From contig NZ_UXAV01000041.1 of assembly GCF_900609045.1 (NCBI RefSeq), positions 1-64,000 of the forward strand: a stretch of 64,000 nt of DNA, written 5' to 3'. This DNA is from Filibacter tadaridae (lineage in GTDB: Bacteria; Bacillota; Bacilli; Bacillales_A; Planococcaceae). Shown here in pieces: positions 8,242 through 17,755 of the stretch. The position numbers and the translations under genes were made by a program. Each line of letters starts with the position of its first letter. Position 1 is the stretch's first letter. The notes under the pieces were generated by a model that saw only the letters and a list, made by a program, of their open reading frames with translations, was not told where the DNA came from and ran no database searches.

Positions 8242-8571
8242 GATGTTATTTTATTGATTGACGTAAATCTGACGCAAAAACACTTTACGTTTTGTTATAA
8301 AAGGTAATAAACCTTTGTCACGACAAGTCTTGACATCCACCAATAGAACATTTGTATAATAAAGGATTCCAGCGTATCATTTGTGTGTTTATTTGACACT
8401 ATTTTGATGCTTCACTTTTTAATTCAAGGTTTAGAAATACACCTATTTTTCTCAACAAAAAACCGACCGCGTTACATAAAGGTCGGTTTGCTTATTAGTA
8501 AGAAAAATGGTCTGTTTGGTGCGATTGATAAAGTCTGTCAGGCAAGCTTGCAGTCACCGTCAAAGCAATAT
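8242..8571. other. Spacer between RNA copy 1 and the MFS gene
   Basis: Contains a plus-strand promoter-like pair TTGACA (8327-8332) and TATAAT (8352-8357, 19-base spacer) that faces no gene, and the terminator hairpin of the MFS gene. Nothing else was recognised. Confidence 0.4.
8460..8489 (-). terminator. Terminator of the MFS transporter gene
   Basis: AAACCGACC/GGTCGGTTT stem; on the minus strand it is followed by a run of six T residues. Confidence 0.7.
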
Positions 8572-10041
8572 TTAAGAAGAAGTCTTTTCACGGCGCAATA
8601 ATAAACCTAGAACCGCTCCAATAATTGCCACAATCACCATAAACCCAAATGTATCACCGAAAGAATTCGCTGCTACCCCGGCTATCGCCTGCTGCATCGC
8701 TTCAGGAGTCTGTGGAGCAGATCCTGGTGCGGATTGGGCAAGTTCTTTAAATTCATCTGTTCTAAATGTGATTCGTGCTGATAAAATTGTCACCAACGTG
8801 GCTACAGAAAGCGAATTGATCACTTGCTGCATGGAATTCGTCAGTGACGTCACCCGGCTGACCAAATGACGCGGAGCCATATTGAATAGGTGTGTATTCA
8901 TAGGCATTGTCATCATTCCCATACCTGCCCCCGCCATGATTAACGGGACTAGTAAATCCTTTCCGGTCGTTGTCATATCTACTTGGGAATATTGATAAGT
9001 CGCTCCTGACACGAGACCGAGTCCAATGACGACAAGCCAACGGACGCCGATACGGTCGAAAAGGTAACCTGCAATCGGCATGACAATCATTGAAGCGATC
9101 GCCTGTGGCAATAAAATCATTCCCGTGTCAAATGCTCCAAAACCTCTTGCTTGTTGAAGAAATTGTGGAAGCAGGAAGATTGCCCCGAACAGCGCAAACT
9201 GACCAATCCATTGCACGACGATTCCGATCGAAAAGTCTATTGAACGGAAGACCCGTAAATCCAGAAGCGGCGTTTCAATCGATAGTTCCCTAATGATAAA
9301 GGCCACTAAAGCGATTCCACCGATTACGAGACCTGCGATTGTATTGACAGAAGTCCAACTATTCGCCCCTTCAATAACGCCATAAGACAACCCAGCGAAC
9401 GCGATAGGAGCAAGAATCATGCCTGGCAGATCAATTCCGGTAACCGTTTGACGTTCCACTTTGGGCAACGTTTTTAAACCCATTATGATAGAGATGATTC
9501 CTACAGGAATATTAATAAGGAAAAGCCATCTCCAAGAATAAAATTCAACCATCCATCCTGACAAAACCGGTCCGATAGCTGGGGCAAATAAAATCGGAAT
9601 CCCCATCATTGCCATAACAGTCCCGACTTTGTGTTGCGGGCTAAGTCTGTATACATATGCCATCGCAACAGGTATTACACAACCACCGCCAAGCCCTTGT
9701 ATAACGCGGAAAGCGATAAGCCAACCTGCACTATTAGGGATTGCACATAAAACAGAAGCGATTGTAAATAATGTAATGGAACTTAAAAACACTACCTTCG
9801 CTCCAAATCTATCTGATAACCAACCCGCCAATGGGATGACGGAAGCTTGAGCTAACATATAACCAGTGACTGTCCACTGAATTGTCGGGAAATCTGTGTT
9901 TAAGTCTTTGAGTAAGGTAGTTAACGCTACATTCATCGATGTGCTATTTAGAACAACCATAAACACCCCTGCAATAATAGCTAGCAAAGGAACGATAATA
10001 CTTTTAATCCTAAACTCTTCTGTTACTACGTTCTTCTCCAT
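8572..10041 (-). CDS. MFS multidrug efflux transporter, DHA2 (EmrB/QacA) type
   Basis: 489 residues from the ATG at 10041, which has AGGAGGATTAAG directly upstream. About 14 hydrophobic helices are visible. Motifs: GWLSDRFGAKVVFLSS (motif A, between helices 2 and 3), FRVIQGLGGGCVIPV (motif B), and LPQFLQQARGFGAFDTG in the central loop, all typical of the 14-helix drug:H+ antiporters. It is divergently transcribed from a TetR regulator; its promoter contains a regulator operator within the spacer, so drug-induced derepression is likely. The substrate range cannot be read from sequence. Confidence 0.9.
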   Translation of the reverse strand: MEKNVVTEEFRIKSIIVPLLAIIAGVFMVVLNSTSMNVALTTLLKDLNTDFPTIQWTVTGYMLAQASVIPLAGWLSDRFGAKVVFLSSITLFTIASVLCAIPNSAGWLIAFRVIQGLGGGCVIPVAMAYVYRLSPQHKVGTVMAMMGIPILFAPAIGPVLSGWMVEFYSWRWLFLINIPVGIISIIMGLKTLPKVERQTVTGIDLPGMILAPIAFAGLSYGVIEGANSWTSVNTIAGLVIGGIALVAFIIRELSIETPLLDLRVFRSIDFSIGIVVQWIGQFALFGAIFLLPQFLQQARGFGAFDTGMILLPQAIASMIVMPIAGYLFDRIGVRWLVVIGLGLVSGATYQYSQVDMTTTGKDLLVPLIMAGAGMGMMTMPMNTHLFNMAPRHLVSRVTSLTNSMQQVINSLSVATLVTILSARITFRTDEFKELAQSAPGSAPQTPEAMQQAIAGVAANSFGDTFGFMVIVAIIGAVLGLLLRREKTSS

Positions 10042-10071
10042 CTTAATCCTCCTAATTTGCATGAAGCTCAT

Positions 10072-10101
10072 TTGACTGCAATTTGTGCAGAATGCTATAA
10101 T
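10072..10101 (+). promoter_or_regulatory. Promoter of the tetR-family gene
   Basis: TTGACT (10072-10077), an 18-base spacer and TATAAT (10096-10101) on the plus strand. Operator 1 begins 6 bases downstream, so the regulator probably represses itself. Confidence 0.7.
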
Positions 10102-10106
10102 CTATC

Positions 10107-10120
10107 AGGACAACTGTCCT
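10107..10120. promoter_or_regulatory. Operator 1 for the TetR-family regulator
   Basis: AGGACAACTGTCCT, an inverted repeat with a 2-base centre. It overlaps the start region of both divergent promoters. Confidence 0.75.
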
Positions 10121-10128
10121 CTAAAAAG

Positions 10129-10157
10129 ATAATACGGACAACTGTCCCGTTTGTCAA
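10129..10157 (-). promoter_or_regulatory. Promoter of the MFS gene with embedded operator
   Basis: On the minus strand: TTGACA (10157-10152), exactly 17 bases, TATTAT (10134-10129). The spacer contains operator 2. Confidence 0.78.
10136..10147. promoter_or_regulatory. Operator 2 for the TetR-family regulator
   Basis: GGACAACTGTCC, identical in core to operator 1, centred 28 bp away and lying between the -35 and -10 boxes of the MFS promoter. Confidence 0.75.
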
Positions 10158-10212
10158 CTAGTAATTATCTACTCTATAGATTCGCTTTGTAAGCAGAATG
10201 GAGGATTTCACA

Positions 10213-10863
10213 ATGACTGATTCTACGAATGAAAAAAAAGTAACAAAAAACAAAGATACTTCTAGGAACCATGGTCAGGAAAACGCTGAAAAATACCGAA
10301 ATCGAATTGTAACAGCATCAAAGAAACTATTTGCTGAACATGGTATTGAAAATGTCACGATGCATCAAATTGCGAAAGCTGCCACTATCGGACAAGCCAC
10401 CCTATATCGCCGCTATTCTCATAAGGGCGAAATCTGTATGGAAATTCTGAGCAGCAATACTCAGAGCTTTTTGAAAGAACTAGATTTATTGCTCACTTCG
10501 ACTGAGAAAACCTTAACGCCCCTAGAGCAATTGGACAATGTAATTACCAAGATTGCAGACTATATAGATGACAAAGCCAGCATGCTTGTCATCATTAAAA
10601 TTGAATACAGTCGTGAACTTCAATTGTTACAATTCCACCATCCCATCTTTCTTTACTTGCACAAAATTATTTCCGACTTGTATACAAAATCTATTAATAA
10701 TGGAGAAATAGTAAAACTCCAGACAACTTTGACTGCACACACATTAGTAGCTGCCTTGAGTCCCGACCTTTTCCTTCATCAAAAAAATGTAATGGGCTTC
10801 AGCAAAGAAGAAATTCTTGCAGGTATACGTCAAACATATATTGAAGGGGTTAAAAAACGGTGA
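10213..10863 (+). CDS. TetR/AcrR-family transcriptional repressor
   Basis: 216 residues from the ATG at 10213, which has GGAGGA 7 bases upstream; the upstream ATG at 10198 is part of that ribosome site. The N-terminal DNA-binding domain reads RIVTASKKLFAEHGIENVTM, then QIAKAATIGQATLYRRYSHKGEI, the classic TetR helix-turn-helix. The C-terminal two-thirds is the helical ligand/dimer domain. An acidic/lysine-rich tail precedes the domain. Divergent from an efflux pump, with two GGACA-N2-TGTCC operators between, it almost certainly controls that pump and itself. The inducer is unknown. Confidence 0.88.
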   Translation: MTDSTNEKKVTKNKDTSRNHGQENAEKYRNRIVTASKKLFAEHGIENVTMHQIAKAATIGQATLYRRYSHKGEICMEILSSNTQSFLKELDLLLTSTEKTLTPLEQLDNVITKIADYIDDKASMLVIIKIEYSRELQLLQFHHPIFLYLHKIISDLYTKSINNGEIVKLQTTLTAHTLVAALSPDLFLHQKNVMGFSKEEILAGIRQTYIEGVKKR

Positions 10864-10866
10864 AAA

Positions 10867-10903
10867 AAAGAACCTTGGAACTTTTAGGGTTCCTCGGTTC
10901 TTT
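10867..10903 (+). terminator. Terminator of the tetR-family gene
   Basis: AAAGAACC and GGTTCTTT arms with an inner GGAAC/GTTCC helix, directly after the stop codon. Confidence 0.65.
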
Positions 10904-10939
10904 CACAGAGGTTATTCTAAAAGCTATCACTCCAAAAGC

Positions 10940-11040
10940 GAACGGTGCCTGTCACTAAAACTAACATGTTTATTTGAACAGTCATCGAAAGTCAAACTTT
11001 CATGATTACATAAGTGGCAGGTACTCTACAATTACTGGAA
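10940..11040. repeat. GGTGCCTG..GGCAGGTAC-type interspersed repeat
   Basis: Begins GGTGCCTGTCACT and ends AGTGGCAGGTACTCTACAATTA, with imperfectly complementary ends. Related copies lie at 16550-16632 (full length) and 15566-15620 (shortened), the latter directly upstream of RNA copy 3 as this one is of copy 2. Confidence 0.6.
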
Positions 11041-11050
11041 GATATTTTCA

Positions 11051-11079
11051 TTGAAAACAATCATGCCATGCTGTACTAT
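11051..11079 (+). promoter_or_regulatory. Sigma-A promoter of structured RNA copy 2
   Basis: TTGAAA (11051-11056), 17 bases, TACTAT (11074-11079). Within the spacer one A is lost and one C gained relative to copies 1 and 3, leaving its length unchanged. Confidence 0.7.
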
Positions 11080-11085
11080 ATAAAC

Positions 11086-11339
11086 ATAAGCTGCGTTGTA
11101 CGTATTGTAATTAAGTTTTAACCTTTATGCTGTAATAGGGAGTTTTACATCGAAACTGGAATGGTACGCTTAGTTCCTTTAGCAACTAAGACATACAGGA
11201 TAGTTTCTGCGAACACCCACTTTGAGGAGTGGTGGTTTAAAACTTTCATAATCTGATACGGCAAAAGCGGCTACGCTTTAAAGCCATATATACCAGGGCT
11301 TTCAAACAGGCATCATCCTTTATTGGATGATGCTTTTTT
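11086..11339 (+). ncRNA. Structured RNA gene, copy 2 of 3
   Basis: Near-identical to the RNA at 7989-8241 over its whole length, with the same promoter and a terminator hairpin GCATCATCC/GGATGATGC. Differences from copy 1 fall in the CTTAGTT/AACTAAG hairpin loop, at one unpaired position of the closing helix and just before the terminator. It lies between the tetR-family gene and pstS. Confidence 0.72.
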
Positions 11340-11459
11340 GTTGTTATTTTATCGATTGACGCAAAAAACGATACTATATAAGACGTACTAAAGAATTGCA
11401 CGTATAACTTGTCTATGCCGTTGTATGGGAGCTCCTCGTATGCATTCCATTTGAGTGGC

Positions 11460-11665
11460 TGCAGTTGCTTGTAGTGGAAGTGCGAGACTCCTGCGGGAAT
11501 AACGTTAGCCGAAGACCCCGCAGGAAGAGCCGTCACGAAGAACGGCTTTTGCAACCAAAAGCGTCAGCGTTGGGAGCACGGGGGGCAGAATGCCTTAATT
11601 TCTGCAAATAACGCAGAAATTAAGGCAACGCCCGCGGAAAGCGAGTACTGGAACGGAAAGCAACT
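11460..11665. repeat. Hairpin-rich interspersed repeat, copy A
   Basis: Contains CTCCTGCGGG/CCCGCAGG, an AATTTCTGC/GCAGAAATT hairpin and an end reading CAACGCCCGCGGAAAGCGAG. The part from about 11568 on recurs inverted at 20550-20690. Such GC-rich palindromic repeats are common in Bacillaceae intergenic regions. No gene is present in 11340-11790. Confidence 0.65.
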
Positions 11666-11799
11666 GCCCTTGTGATATTATAAACTTTTGCTTGTTCTAT
11701 ATAGTTTTCGGTTAAACTGCCGAATGAACCCTGCTGATTTAACCGCCAGTAGGGATTTTTTCACTTTATGATTTACCACTTGCCAACTATTTATTTGAA

Positions 11800-11853
11800 T
11801 TCACAAAACCTTTACATCACCTTAATACTGCCTCAACAATCGTCCTTTACTAT
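11800..11853 (+). promoter_or_regulatory. Pho box and promoter of pstSCAB
   Basis: Three PhoP half-sites at an exact 11-bp period: TTCACA (11800), TTTACA (11811) and TTAATA (11822), matching the Bacillus TT(A/T/C)ACA-N5 direct repeat. A -10-like TACTAT follows at 11848, about 20 bases after the last half-site, as in PhoP-activated promoters. Phosphate-starvation induction is inferred. Confidence 0.72.
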
Positions 11854-11893
11854 GAGTCTTGTAAGGAAAAACATTTTAGGGGGACAACAACAG

Positions 11894-12838
11894 ATGAAAA
11901 ACGTTAAGACACTTGCAGCAATCGGTCTTGCCTGCTCGATATTTCTAGCAGCGTGTGGTGGGAATGATGGCAGTACCGGAAAGAGTGCCTCCGCTAAAGA
12001 AGATTTCGTACTTAGCGGTAATTTAGCCGGTGACGGGTCATCCACAGTAGCACCAATCATGGAAGCGCTCGTTGAAGAGTACGCACAAGCGGAAAAGGAT
12101 GTAAAAGTTTCTGTCGGCGTTTCAGGTACGGGTGGTGGCTTTGAAAAGTTCATAGCTGGTGAAACCGATTTTTCAAATGCGTCGCGTCCAATAAAAGATG
12201 AAGAAAAAGAAAAACTGGACGATGCCGGTGTTGAGTACACTGAACTTAAAATTGCATTTGATGGATTAACAATTGTCGTAAATAAAGAAAATGACTGGGC
12301 TAAAAACCTAACCGTAGAAGACATCGAAAAAATGTGGGTGGAAGATGGTACAACTAAAAAATGGTCCGACATCGACCCAAGCTGGCCCGAAGAAGAAATT
12401 ATCTTCTATGCTCCAGGTACAGATTCCGGGACATACGATTATTTTAATGAAGTAATCTTACAAGATAGTGATCTTGTTAAATCAGCAACACTTTCTGAAG
12501 ATGACAACGTTCTTGTAACAGGCATAAAAGGTGACAAGAATGCCATTGGATTTTTTGGTTATGCATACTACGATGCGAACAAAGACTCTTTAAACGCTGT
12601 ATCGATTAATGATATTGAACCCAATTCTAAAACAATTGAGTCTGGAGAATACGAACCATTCTCACGTCCTCTGTTCGTCTATGTAAGCAATGCAGCATTG
12701 AAAGAAAAAGAAGCTCTTCGAAACTTCATGGATTTCGTCATCGACAACTCAGCTGAAATGGCGGATGCAGTCGGATATGTTCGCCTTCCGGTAACAGAAT
12801 ATGACGAAGCGAAAAAACAATTAGATTCTGTAAAATAA
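11894..12838 (+). CDS. pstS: Phosphate ABC transporter substrate-binding lipoprotein PstS
   Basis: 314 residues from the ATG at 11894 (AGGGGG 11 bases upstream); the longer frame to 11768 covers the promoter and is not used. The N-terminus is a lipoprotein signal with lipobox LAAC, so Cys is lipidated and the protein is anchored outside the membrane. Phosphate-binding motifs are visible: AGDGSSTVAPI, VGVSGTGGGFEKF, FSNASRPI and PGTDSGTYDYF. It binds inorganic phosphate and hands it to PstC/PstA. First gene of pstSCAB, under a Pho box. No phoU gene follows the operon. Confidence 0.93.
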   Translation: MKNVKTLAAIGLACSIFLAACGGNDGSTGKSASAKEDFVLSGNLAGDGSSTVAPIMEALVEEYAQAEKDVKVSVGVSGTGGGFEKFIAGETDFSNASRPIKDEEKEKLDDAGVEYTELKIAFDGLTIVVNKENDWAKNLTVEDIEKMWVEDGTTKKWSDIDPSWPEEEIIFYAPGTDSGTYDYFNEVILQDSDLVKSATLSEDDNVLVTGIKGDKNAIGFFGYAYYDANKDSLNAVSINDIEPNSKTIESGEYEPFSRPLFVYVSNAALKEKEALRNFMDFVIDNSAEMADAVGYVRLPVTEYDEAKKQLDSVK

Positions 12839-12913
12839 TAGACTTAATCGCTCATTTCAAACTTTGGCTGTCCGGTTGCCGTACAGCCTTCATACTGTGA
12901 GGGGGCTCGCCTT

Positions 12914-13852
12914 TTGTCTTCGATACAACCAAGTGAAAAAATGCGGACACGCGATGTCATTGCCGCCGCGAAAAAGAGGGAGAGGTTCGGAAAACTCGTT
13001 CCTCATATCTTACTAGTCGTAACAAGTCTTACTGTACTCGCAACATTAGGTATTGTTTACACATTATTAAAAGAGACTTTTATATTTTTCACCCATATAA
13101 ACGTTTCCGACTTCGTGTTTGGTACAGAATGGGCACCTTTTTCCAATGGGTCACCCGCTTTCGGAGTACTACCGCTCTTAATAGGAACTCTAAAAATTGC
13201 ACTTGTTGCTCTTCTCATTGCCGTTCCAGTAGGTCTAGCTTGCGCAATTTTCTTGAGTGAATATGCATCACCAAAAGTTAAAAAAATTATCAAACCTATT
13301 ATTGAACTGCTTGCAGGGATTCCAACAATTGTTTATGGTTTTTTCGCTTTGACGTTCGTGACACCTTTTCTACAGACGCTCATTCCTTCACTTAAGTTAT
13401 TTAACGCGCTTAGTGCAGGAATAGTAGTCGGCATTATGATTTTACCAATGATTGTATCCCTATCTGAAGATGCACTTTCTGCTGTCCCTGCTACATTCCG
13501 CGAAGGGGCATATGCGCTAGGTTCTACAAGATTTGAAACGGCGATCAAGGTCGTTATTCCTGCAGCGGTATCAGGAATTGCTTCTTCAATTATTTTGGCC
13601 GCTTCACGTGCTGTGGGCGAAACAATGATTGTATCCTTAGCTGCCGGTTCAACTCCCGCATTTAACTTGGACTTAACCGGATCAATCCAGACCATGACTT
13701 CCTACATCGTTCAAGTTGCTACAGGAGATGCAGGGTATGGAACAACCATTTACTACTCGATTTATGCTGTCGGTTTCATGCTGTTCTTATTTACATTCCT
13801 TATGAACCGAACTGCATTGTACGTTAAGACGAAATTTAGGGAGGACTATTAA
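12914..13852 (+). CDS. pstC: Phosphate ABC transporter permease PstC
   Basis: 312 residues. The likely start is TTG at 12914, with GAGGGGG 8 bases upstream. Six membrane helices are expected; a helix at residues 30-53, and the permease signature EGAYALGSTRFETAIKVVIP (the EAA loop that contacts the ATPase) around residue 200. One of the two channel subunits for phosphate uptake. It lies 75 bases after pstS and 1 base before pstA. Confidence 0.93.
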   Translation: MSSIQPSEKMRTRDVIAAAKKRERFGKLVPHILLVVTSLTVLATLGIVYTLLKETFIFFTHINVSDFVFGTEWAPFSNGSPAFGVLPLLIGTLKIALVALLIAVPVGLACAIFLSEYASPKVKKIIKPIIELLAGIPTIVYGFFALTFVTPFLQTLIPSLKLFNALSAGIVVGIMILPMIVSLSEDALSAVPATFREGAYALGSTRFETAIKVVIPAAVSGIASSIILAASRAVGETMIVSLAAGSTPAFNLDLTGSIQTMTSYIVQVATGDAGYGTTIYYSIYAVGFMLFLFTFLMNRTALYVKTKFREDY

Positions 13853-13853
13853 T

Positions 13854-14726
13854 ATGGACAACAACCTCCTAATAAAAACGAATCGACGGATTGTGAAAGA
13901 TTCTATCATGAAATGGCTTTTCGGTACTGCCTCATTTTTGTTAATTGTACTCATCGCTTTTCTCTTTTACGGAATTGGTGCGGATGGTGTGGGACGTTTG
14001 AACCTCTCACTTTTCACAAATTTCGGTTCACGGTTTCCAGAGCAGGCCGGTTTGAAAGCCGCGCTTGTAGGTACGTTGTCTCTTATGGCCGTGGTGATTC
14101 CGGTATCCATGTTCATCGGAATTTGTTCCGCCATTTACCTTGAAGAATATGCAGTGAAGAATAAATGGACGGCCTTTATTGAGATGAACATCAGTAATCT
14201 TGCCGGAGTGCCGTCCGTTGTATTCGGACTTCTTGGCCTCACTGTGTTCTCACGTGCATTGTTTCTTGGTAATAGCATACTCGCCGCAGGACTTACTATG
14301 AGTGTCCTCATCTTGCCGATTATAATCGTTGCATCACAAGAAGCGATACGTTCGGTGCCTGATAATCTTCGGGAAGCTTCCTATGGTATGGGTGCAACGA
14401 AATGGCAAACAATTACTCAAGTCATTATGCCATCGTCAATCGGCTCTATTTTAACAGGTAGTATTCTATCGTTTTCCCGTGCGATTGGCGAAACAGCGCC
14501 GCTAATTGTTCTAGGTATCCCAGTTATCATTCAGTTCCTACCGACCGGGCCTCTAAGTACATTTACCGCGTTACCAATGCAAATTTACGACTGGGCAAAG
14601 CGACCGCAACCCGAATTTGCAGACGTCGCATCCGCTGGTATTATCGTTTTGCTTGTCATTCTCGTTACGATGAATGCTTTTGCCATTTATTTCAGAAATA
14701 AAGCCATGAAGAAACTTCAAAATTGA
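13854..14726 (+). CDS. pstA: Phosphate ABC transporter permease PstA
   Basis: 290 residues with six predicted helices. The EAA loop reads [20 protein letters not shown] (about residues 174-193), followed by [16 protein letters not shown], typical of PstA. The start follows pstC by one base, with GGGAGG upstream, so translation is coupled. It forms the channel with PstC. Confidence 0.93.
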   Translation: MDNNLLIKTNRRIVKDSIMKWLFGTASFLLIVLIAFLFYGIGADGVGRLNLSLFTNFGSRFPEQAGLKAALVGTLSLMAVVIPVSMFIGICSAIYLEEYAVKNKWTAFIEMNISNLAGVPSVVFGLLGLTVFSRALFLGNSILAAGLTMSVLILPIIIVASQEAIRSVPDNLREASYGMGATKWQTITQVIMPSSIGSILTGSILSFSRAIGETAPLIVLGIPVIIQFLPTGPLSTFTALPMQIYDWAKRPQPEFADVASAGIIVLLVILVTMNAFAIYFRNKAMKKLQN

Positions 14727-14739
14727 TAGGAGAATTCGA

Positions 14740-15558
<819 letters not shown>

Positions 15559-15571
15559 CTTTTAAACGGTA

Positions 15572-15605
15572 CCTGTCCCTCAATCTAACATGTATGAGGG
15601 ACAGG
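15572..15605 (+). terminator. Hairpin at the end of the pst operon
   Basis: Perfect 10-bp stem CCTGTCCCTC/GAGGGACAGG after the pstB stop; no T-run follows, so termination may be weak. It overlaps the shortened copy of the GGTGCCTG-type repeat. Confidence 0.5.
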
Positions 15606-15634
15606 CACTCTACAATTACTGGAATATATTTTCA

Positions 15635-15663
15635 TTGAAAAACGATCATGCATGCTGTACTAT
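15635..15663 (+). promoter_or_regulatory. Sigma-A promoter of structured RNA copy 3
   Basis: TTGAAA (15635-15640), 17 bases, TACTAT (15658-15663). Confidence 0.7.
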
Positions 15664-15669
15664 ATAAAC

Positions 15670-15921
15670 ATAAGCTGCGTTGTACGTATTGTAATTAAGT
15701 TTTAACCTTTATGCTGTAATAGGGAGTTTTACATCGAAACTGGAATGGTACGCTTAGTTCCTTTAGCAACTAAGACATACAGGATAGTTTCTGCGAACAC
15801 CCACTTTGAGGAGTGGTGGTTTAAAACTTTCATAATCTGATACGGCAAAGGCGGCTACGCTTTAAAGCCATATATACCAAGGCTCAAAAAAGCATCATCC
15901 TTTATTGGATGATGCTTTTTT
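15670..15921 (+). ncRNA. Structured RNA gene, copy 3 of 3
   Basis: Near-identical to copies 1 and 2, with the same promoter, the same predicted multi-arm fold and a terminator AGCATCATCC/GGATGATGCT followed by T6. It lies just after pstB, so that the pst operon is bracketed by direct repeats of this RNA gene. Not recognised as any RNA family known to me. Confidence 0.72.
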
Positions 15922-16074
15922 GTTGTTATTTTTTTGATTGACGGAAATAATGATGTAACTCTTCGTATCGACTCGTTATTTCAATCATTCAGCCACTCAA
16001 TTTCTTTTTCTGACAAATTCTGTTCTTCTTCAGTTTCTTTCCATGAAAGCGCATTTGACCTCCTCTGTGATGGC

Positions 16075-16404
16075 TTATCTAGATGTTTCTTGAAGTTCTA
16101 TGGTAATCACTTCTTCAGTTTCGGTAGTATATTCAATTCTTACAAATATGCCGAACTCGCTGTCACCCTCCTTTAGCCATAGCTTAAACTTTTCAATTGT
16201 TGAATTCCCTCTAGTTTCGCTTCCTTCATGCAGGTAGTCAATAATATTCGCATTGGGATATTTTGATTGTGTTTCCTTCATCGCATGCTTTCCCCACTTG
16301 GCGTAGGCTGGATCATCTTGTTGCCCATGTGCAATAGTCTGAATATAAGTAGGTGTTAAATTAACTAGTATAAAAATCCCAAGTGCCATAAATACTTTTC
16401 TCAT
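16075..16404 (-). CDS. DUF3889 (YqzG/YhdC-type) secreted protein
   Basis: 109 residues from the ATG at 16404. An N-terminal signal peptide (KVFMALGIFILVNL) is followed by the family core PAYAKWGKHAMKETQSKYPN and ANIIDYLHEG, which match the small exported YqzG/YhdC proteins of Bacillus. Their function is not known. The plus-strand neighbour is RNA copy 3, whose terminator lies about 150 bases away. Monocistronic. Confidence 0.78.
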   Translation of the reverse strand: MRKVFMALGIFILVNLTPTYIQTIAHGQQDDPAYAKWGKHAMKETQSKYPNANIIDYLHEGSETRGNSTIEKFKLWLKEGDSEFGIFVRIEYTTETEEVITIELQETSR

Positions 16405-16549
16405 AATCGATCTCATCCCCTTTTTTTATAGGATGAGTAATTTTCCTAAAATCATTCTGAACTGAGTAAGCTTTCTTGAAAACCACACTACGTCATCTAC
16501 ACTATAAGATATTGCAAAAGCAGGGTCCCGTGCCCAATTTGATAATAAA

Positions 16550-16632
16550 CATGGTGCCTAACACTCAAACTAACACGTTTATTTGAACAACCAAGTTCTT
16601 GTGATTACATAAATAACAGGTACTCTATAATT
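16550..16632. repeat. GGTGCCT..CAGGTAC-type interspersed repeat
   Basis: Copy related to 10940-11040: shared segments include AACTAACA.GTTTATTTGAACA and GTGATTACATAAA followed by CAGGTACTCTA. It ends at the gerC-type stop codon. Confidence 0.55.
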
Positions 16633-17755
16633 ATTCCATAATTCCACTACGAAGCAGTGTAAAGTCAACATGTACATTTACTTTCATTTCCTTGTATAAC
16701 CCATGCCACTTCTCTTGTGTAAGATCTGAATGACGGACAGTGCTTCTGTAATATTCACCAAATCCAAAGACATCCGAATCAGCTTCCTGGGAGAGGGCAA
16801 TTACCCTTGATAGTTCTTCAGATAGACTTTTACCGATTGCTTTTTCAAGTTTTGCTACATTTTTGGGTTTACCCACATCAATGTATGGCTTTATTTCCAT
16901 CAATCTTGCTTTCACATTAATCTGTAAGTCGAATTCAGGCGTCGCCTGATTGACTAATTTCAACTCTTTTTTTGTCTTAATTGGATCGAATACTAAATCA
17001 ATCCTGTCAGATGGATTCTTCATTAAAGATGATGGCAATTCATCTCCTTTAATCATCATTTCAAGTTTTCCAGTGTTATAATTATCACGAATTAGTTTCA
17101 CATAAAAACTATCTTTAGCAGAAAGTTTACCTACCATTTCTCCATTTTTAAATAAGGCAACACCAGAAATTTCTATAAGCTCCTTATCCTTTTTAAGAAT
17201 AGGCATTGCAATATCCCTTCCTGGGGAATAATAATCATGTCCCACCTCGTGAAGTGTAGATGAAATCATCTGCTCGCCTTTAATGTTTTGTTCCAATAGC
17301 TTATAGATGTGATCACCAATGTCATCGATATCCGGATATTCGAATTCAAGTAACGATTTCGATTGACCTTCAACCACCGCCAAGAGAACACTCCCACTCA
17401 TTTCAGAGTGTTTCAACAAGGTATCAACATAATGACCAACACCCTTTCTGGCGAGCTCCTCACCGAATAAAACTCCCCTCAATTGTCCAGCCATTATTTT
17501 CTTAGATGACCTGCGGTTGATTTTCGTACGCGTCCCTTGACTTGTTTCATTTTCGGAAGTAATGATTGCAACTTGACTTTGAAATTCCGTATTCACCTGG
17601 CGGACAACTGCAGTAGTCTTCACGTTATCCTCATTCCCCAAATCGTAGCCTATTAAAGTGGTCAACCCTACTTTTTCAAGAAGTTTCTTTTCCGCACATC
17701 CAACCAAGCTGATAAGGAGAAGCAGGTATAGTATATAGGATCTATATTTTTTCAT
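16631..17755 (-). CDS. Spore germination lipoprotein, Ger(x)C family
   Basis: 374 residues with a lipoprotein signal ending in LVGCAEK, and the Ger(x)C pattern: VGLTTLIGYDLG near the N-terminus, then RRSSKKIMAGQLRGVLFGEELARKG and SGVALFKNGEMVGKL in the middle. It is the C subunit of a GerA-type germinant receptor in the inner membrane of the spore. AAGGAG precedes ATG by 8 bases, and ATGA overlaps the stop of the B-subunit gene. Third gene of the operon A-B-C. Confidence 0.92.
   Translation of the reverse strand: MKKYRSYILYLLLLISLVGCAEKKLLEKVGLTTLIGYDLGNEDNVKTTAVVRQVNTEFQSQVAIITSENETSQGTRTKINRRSSKKIMAGQLRGVLFGEELARKGVGHYVDTLLKHSEMSGSVLLAVVEGQSKSLLEFEYPDIDDIGDHIYKLLEQNIKGEQMISSTLHEVGHDYYSPGRDIAMPILKKDKELIEISGVALFKNGEMVGKLSAKDSFYVKLIRDNYNTGKLEMMIKGDELPSSLMKNPSDRIDLVFDPIKTKKELKLVNQATPEFDLQINVKARLMEIKPYIDVGKPKNVAKLEKAIGKSLSEELSRVIALSQEADSDVFGFGEYYRSTVRHSDLTQEKWHGLYKEMKVNVHVDFTLLRSGIME

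Noticed and set aside
11246..11554. 102-codon minus-strand frame before pstS
   Set aside because: Antisense to RNA copy 2 and the hairpin repeat; no ribosome site.
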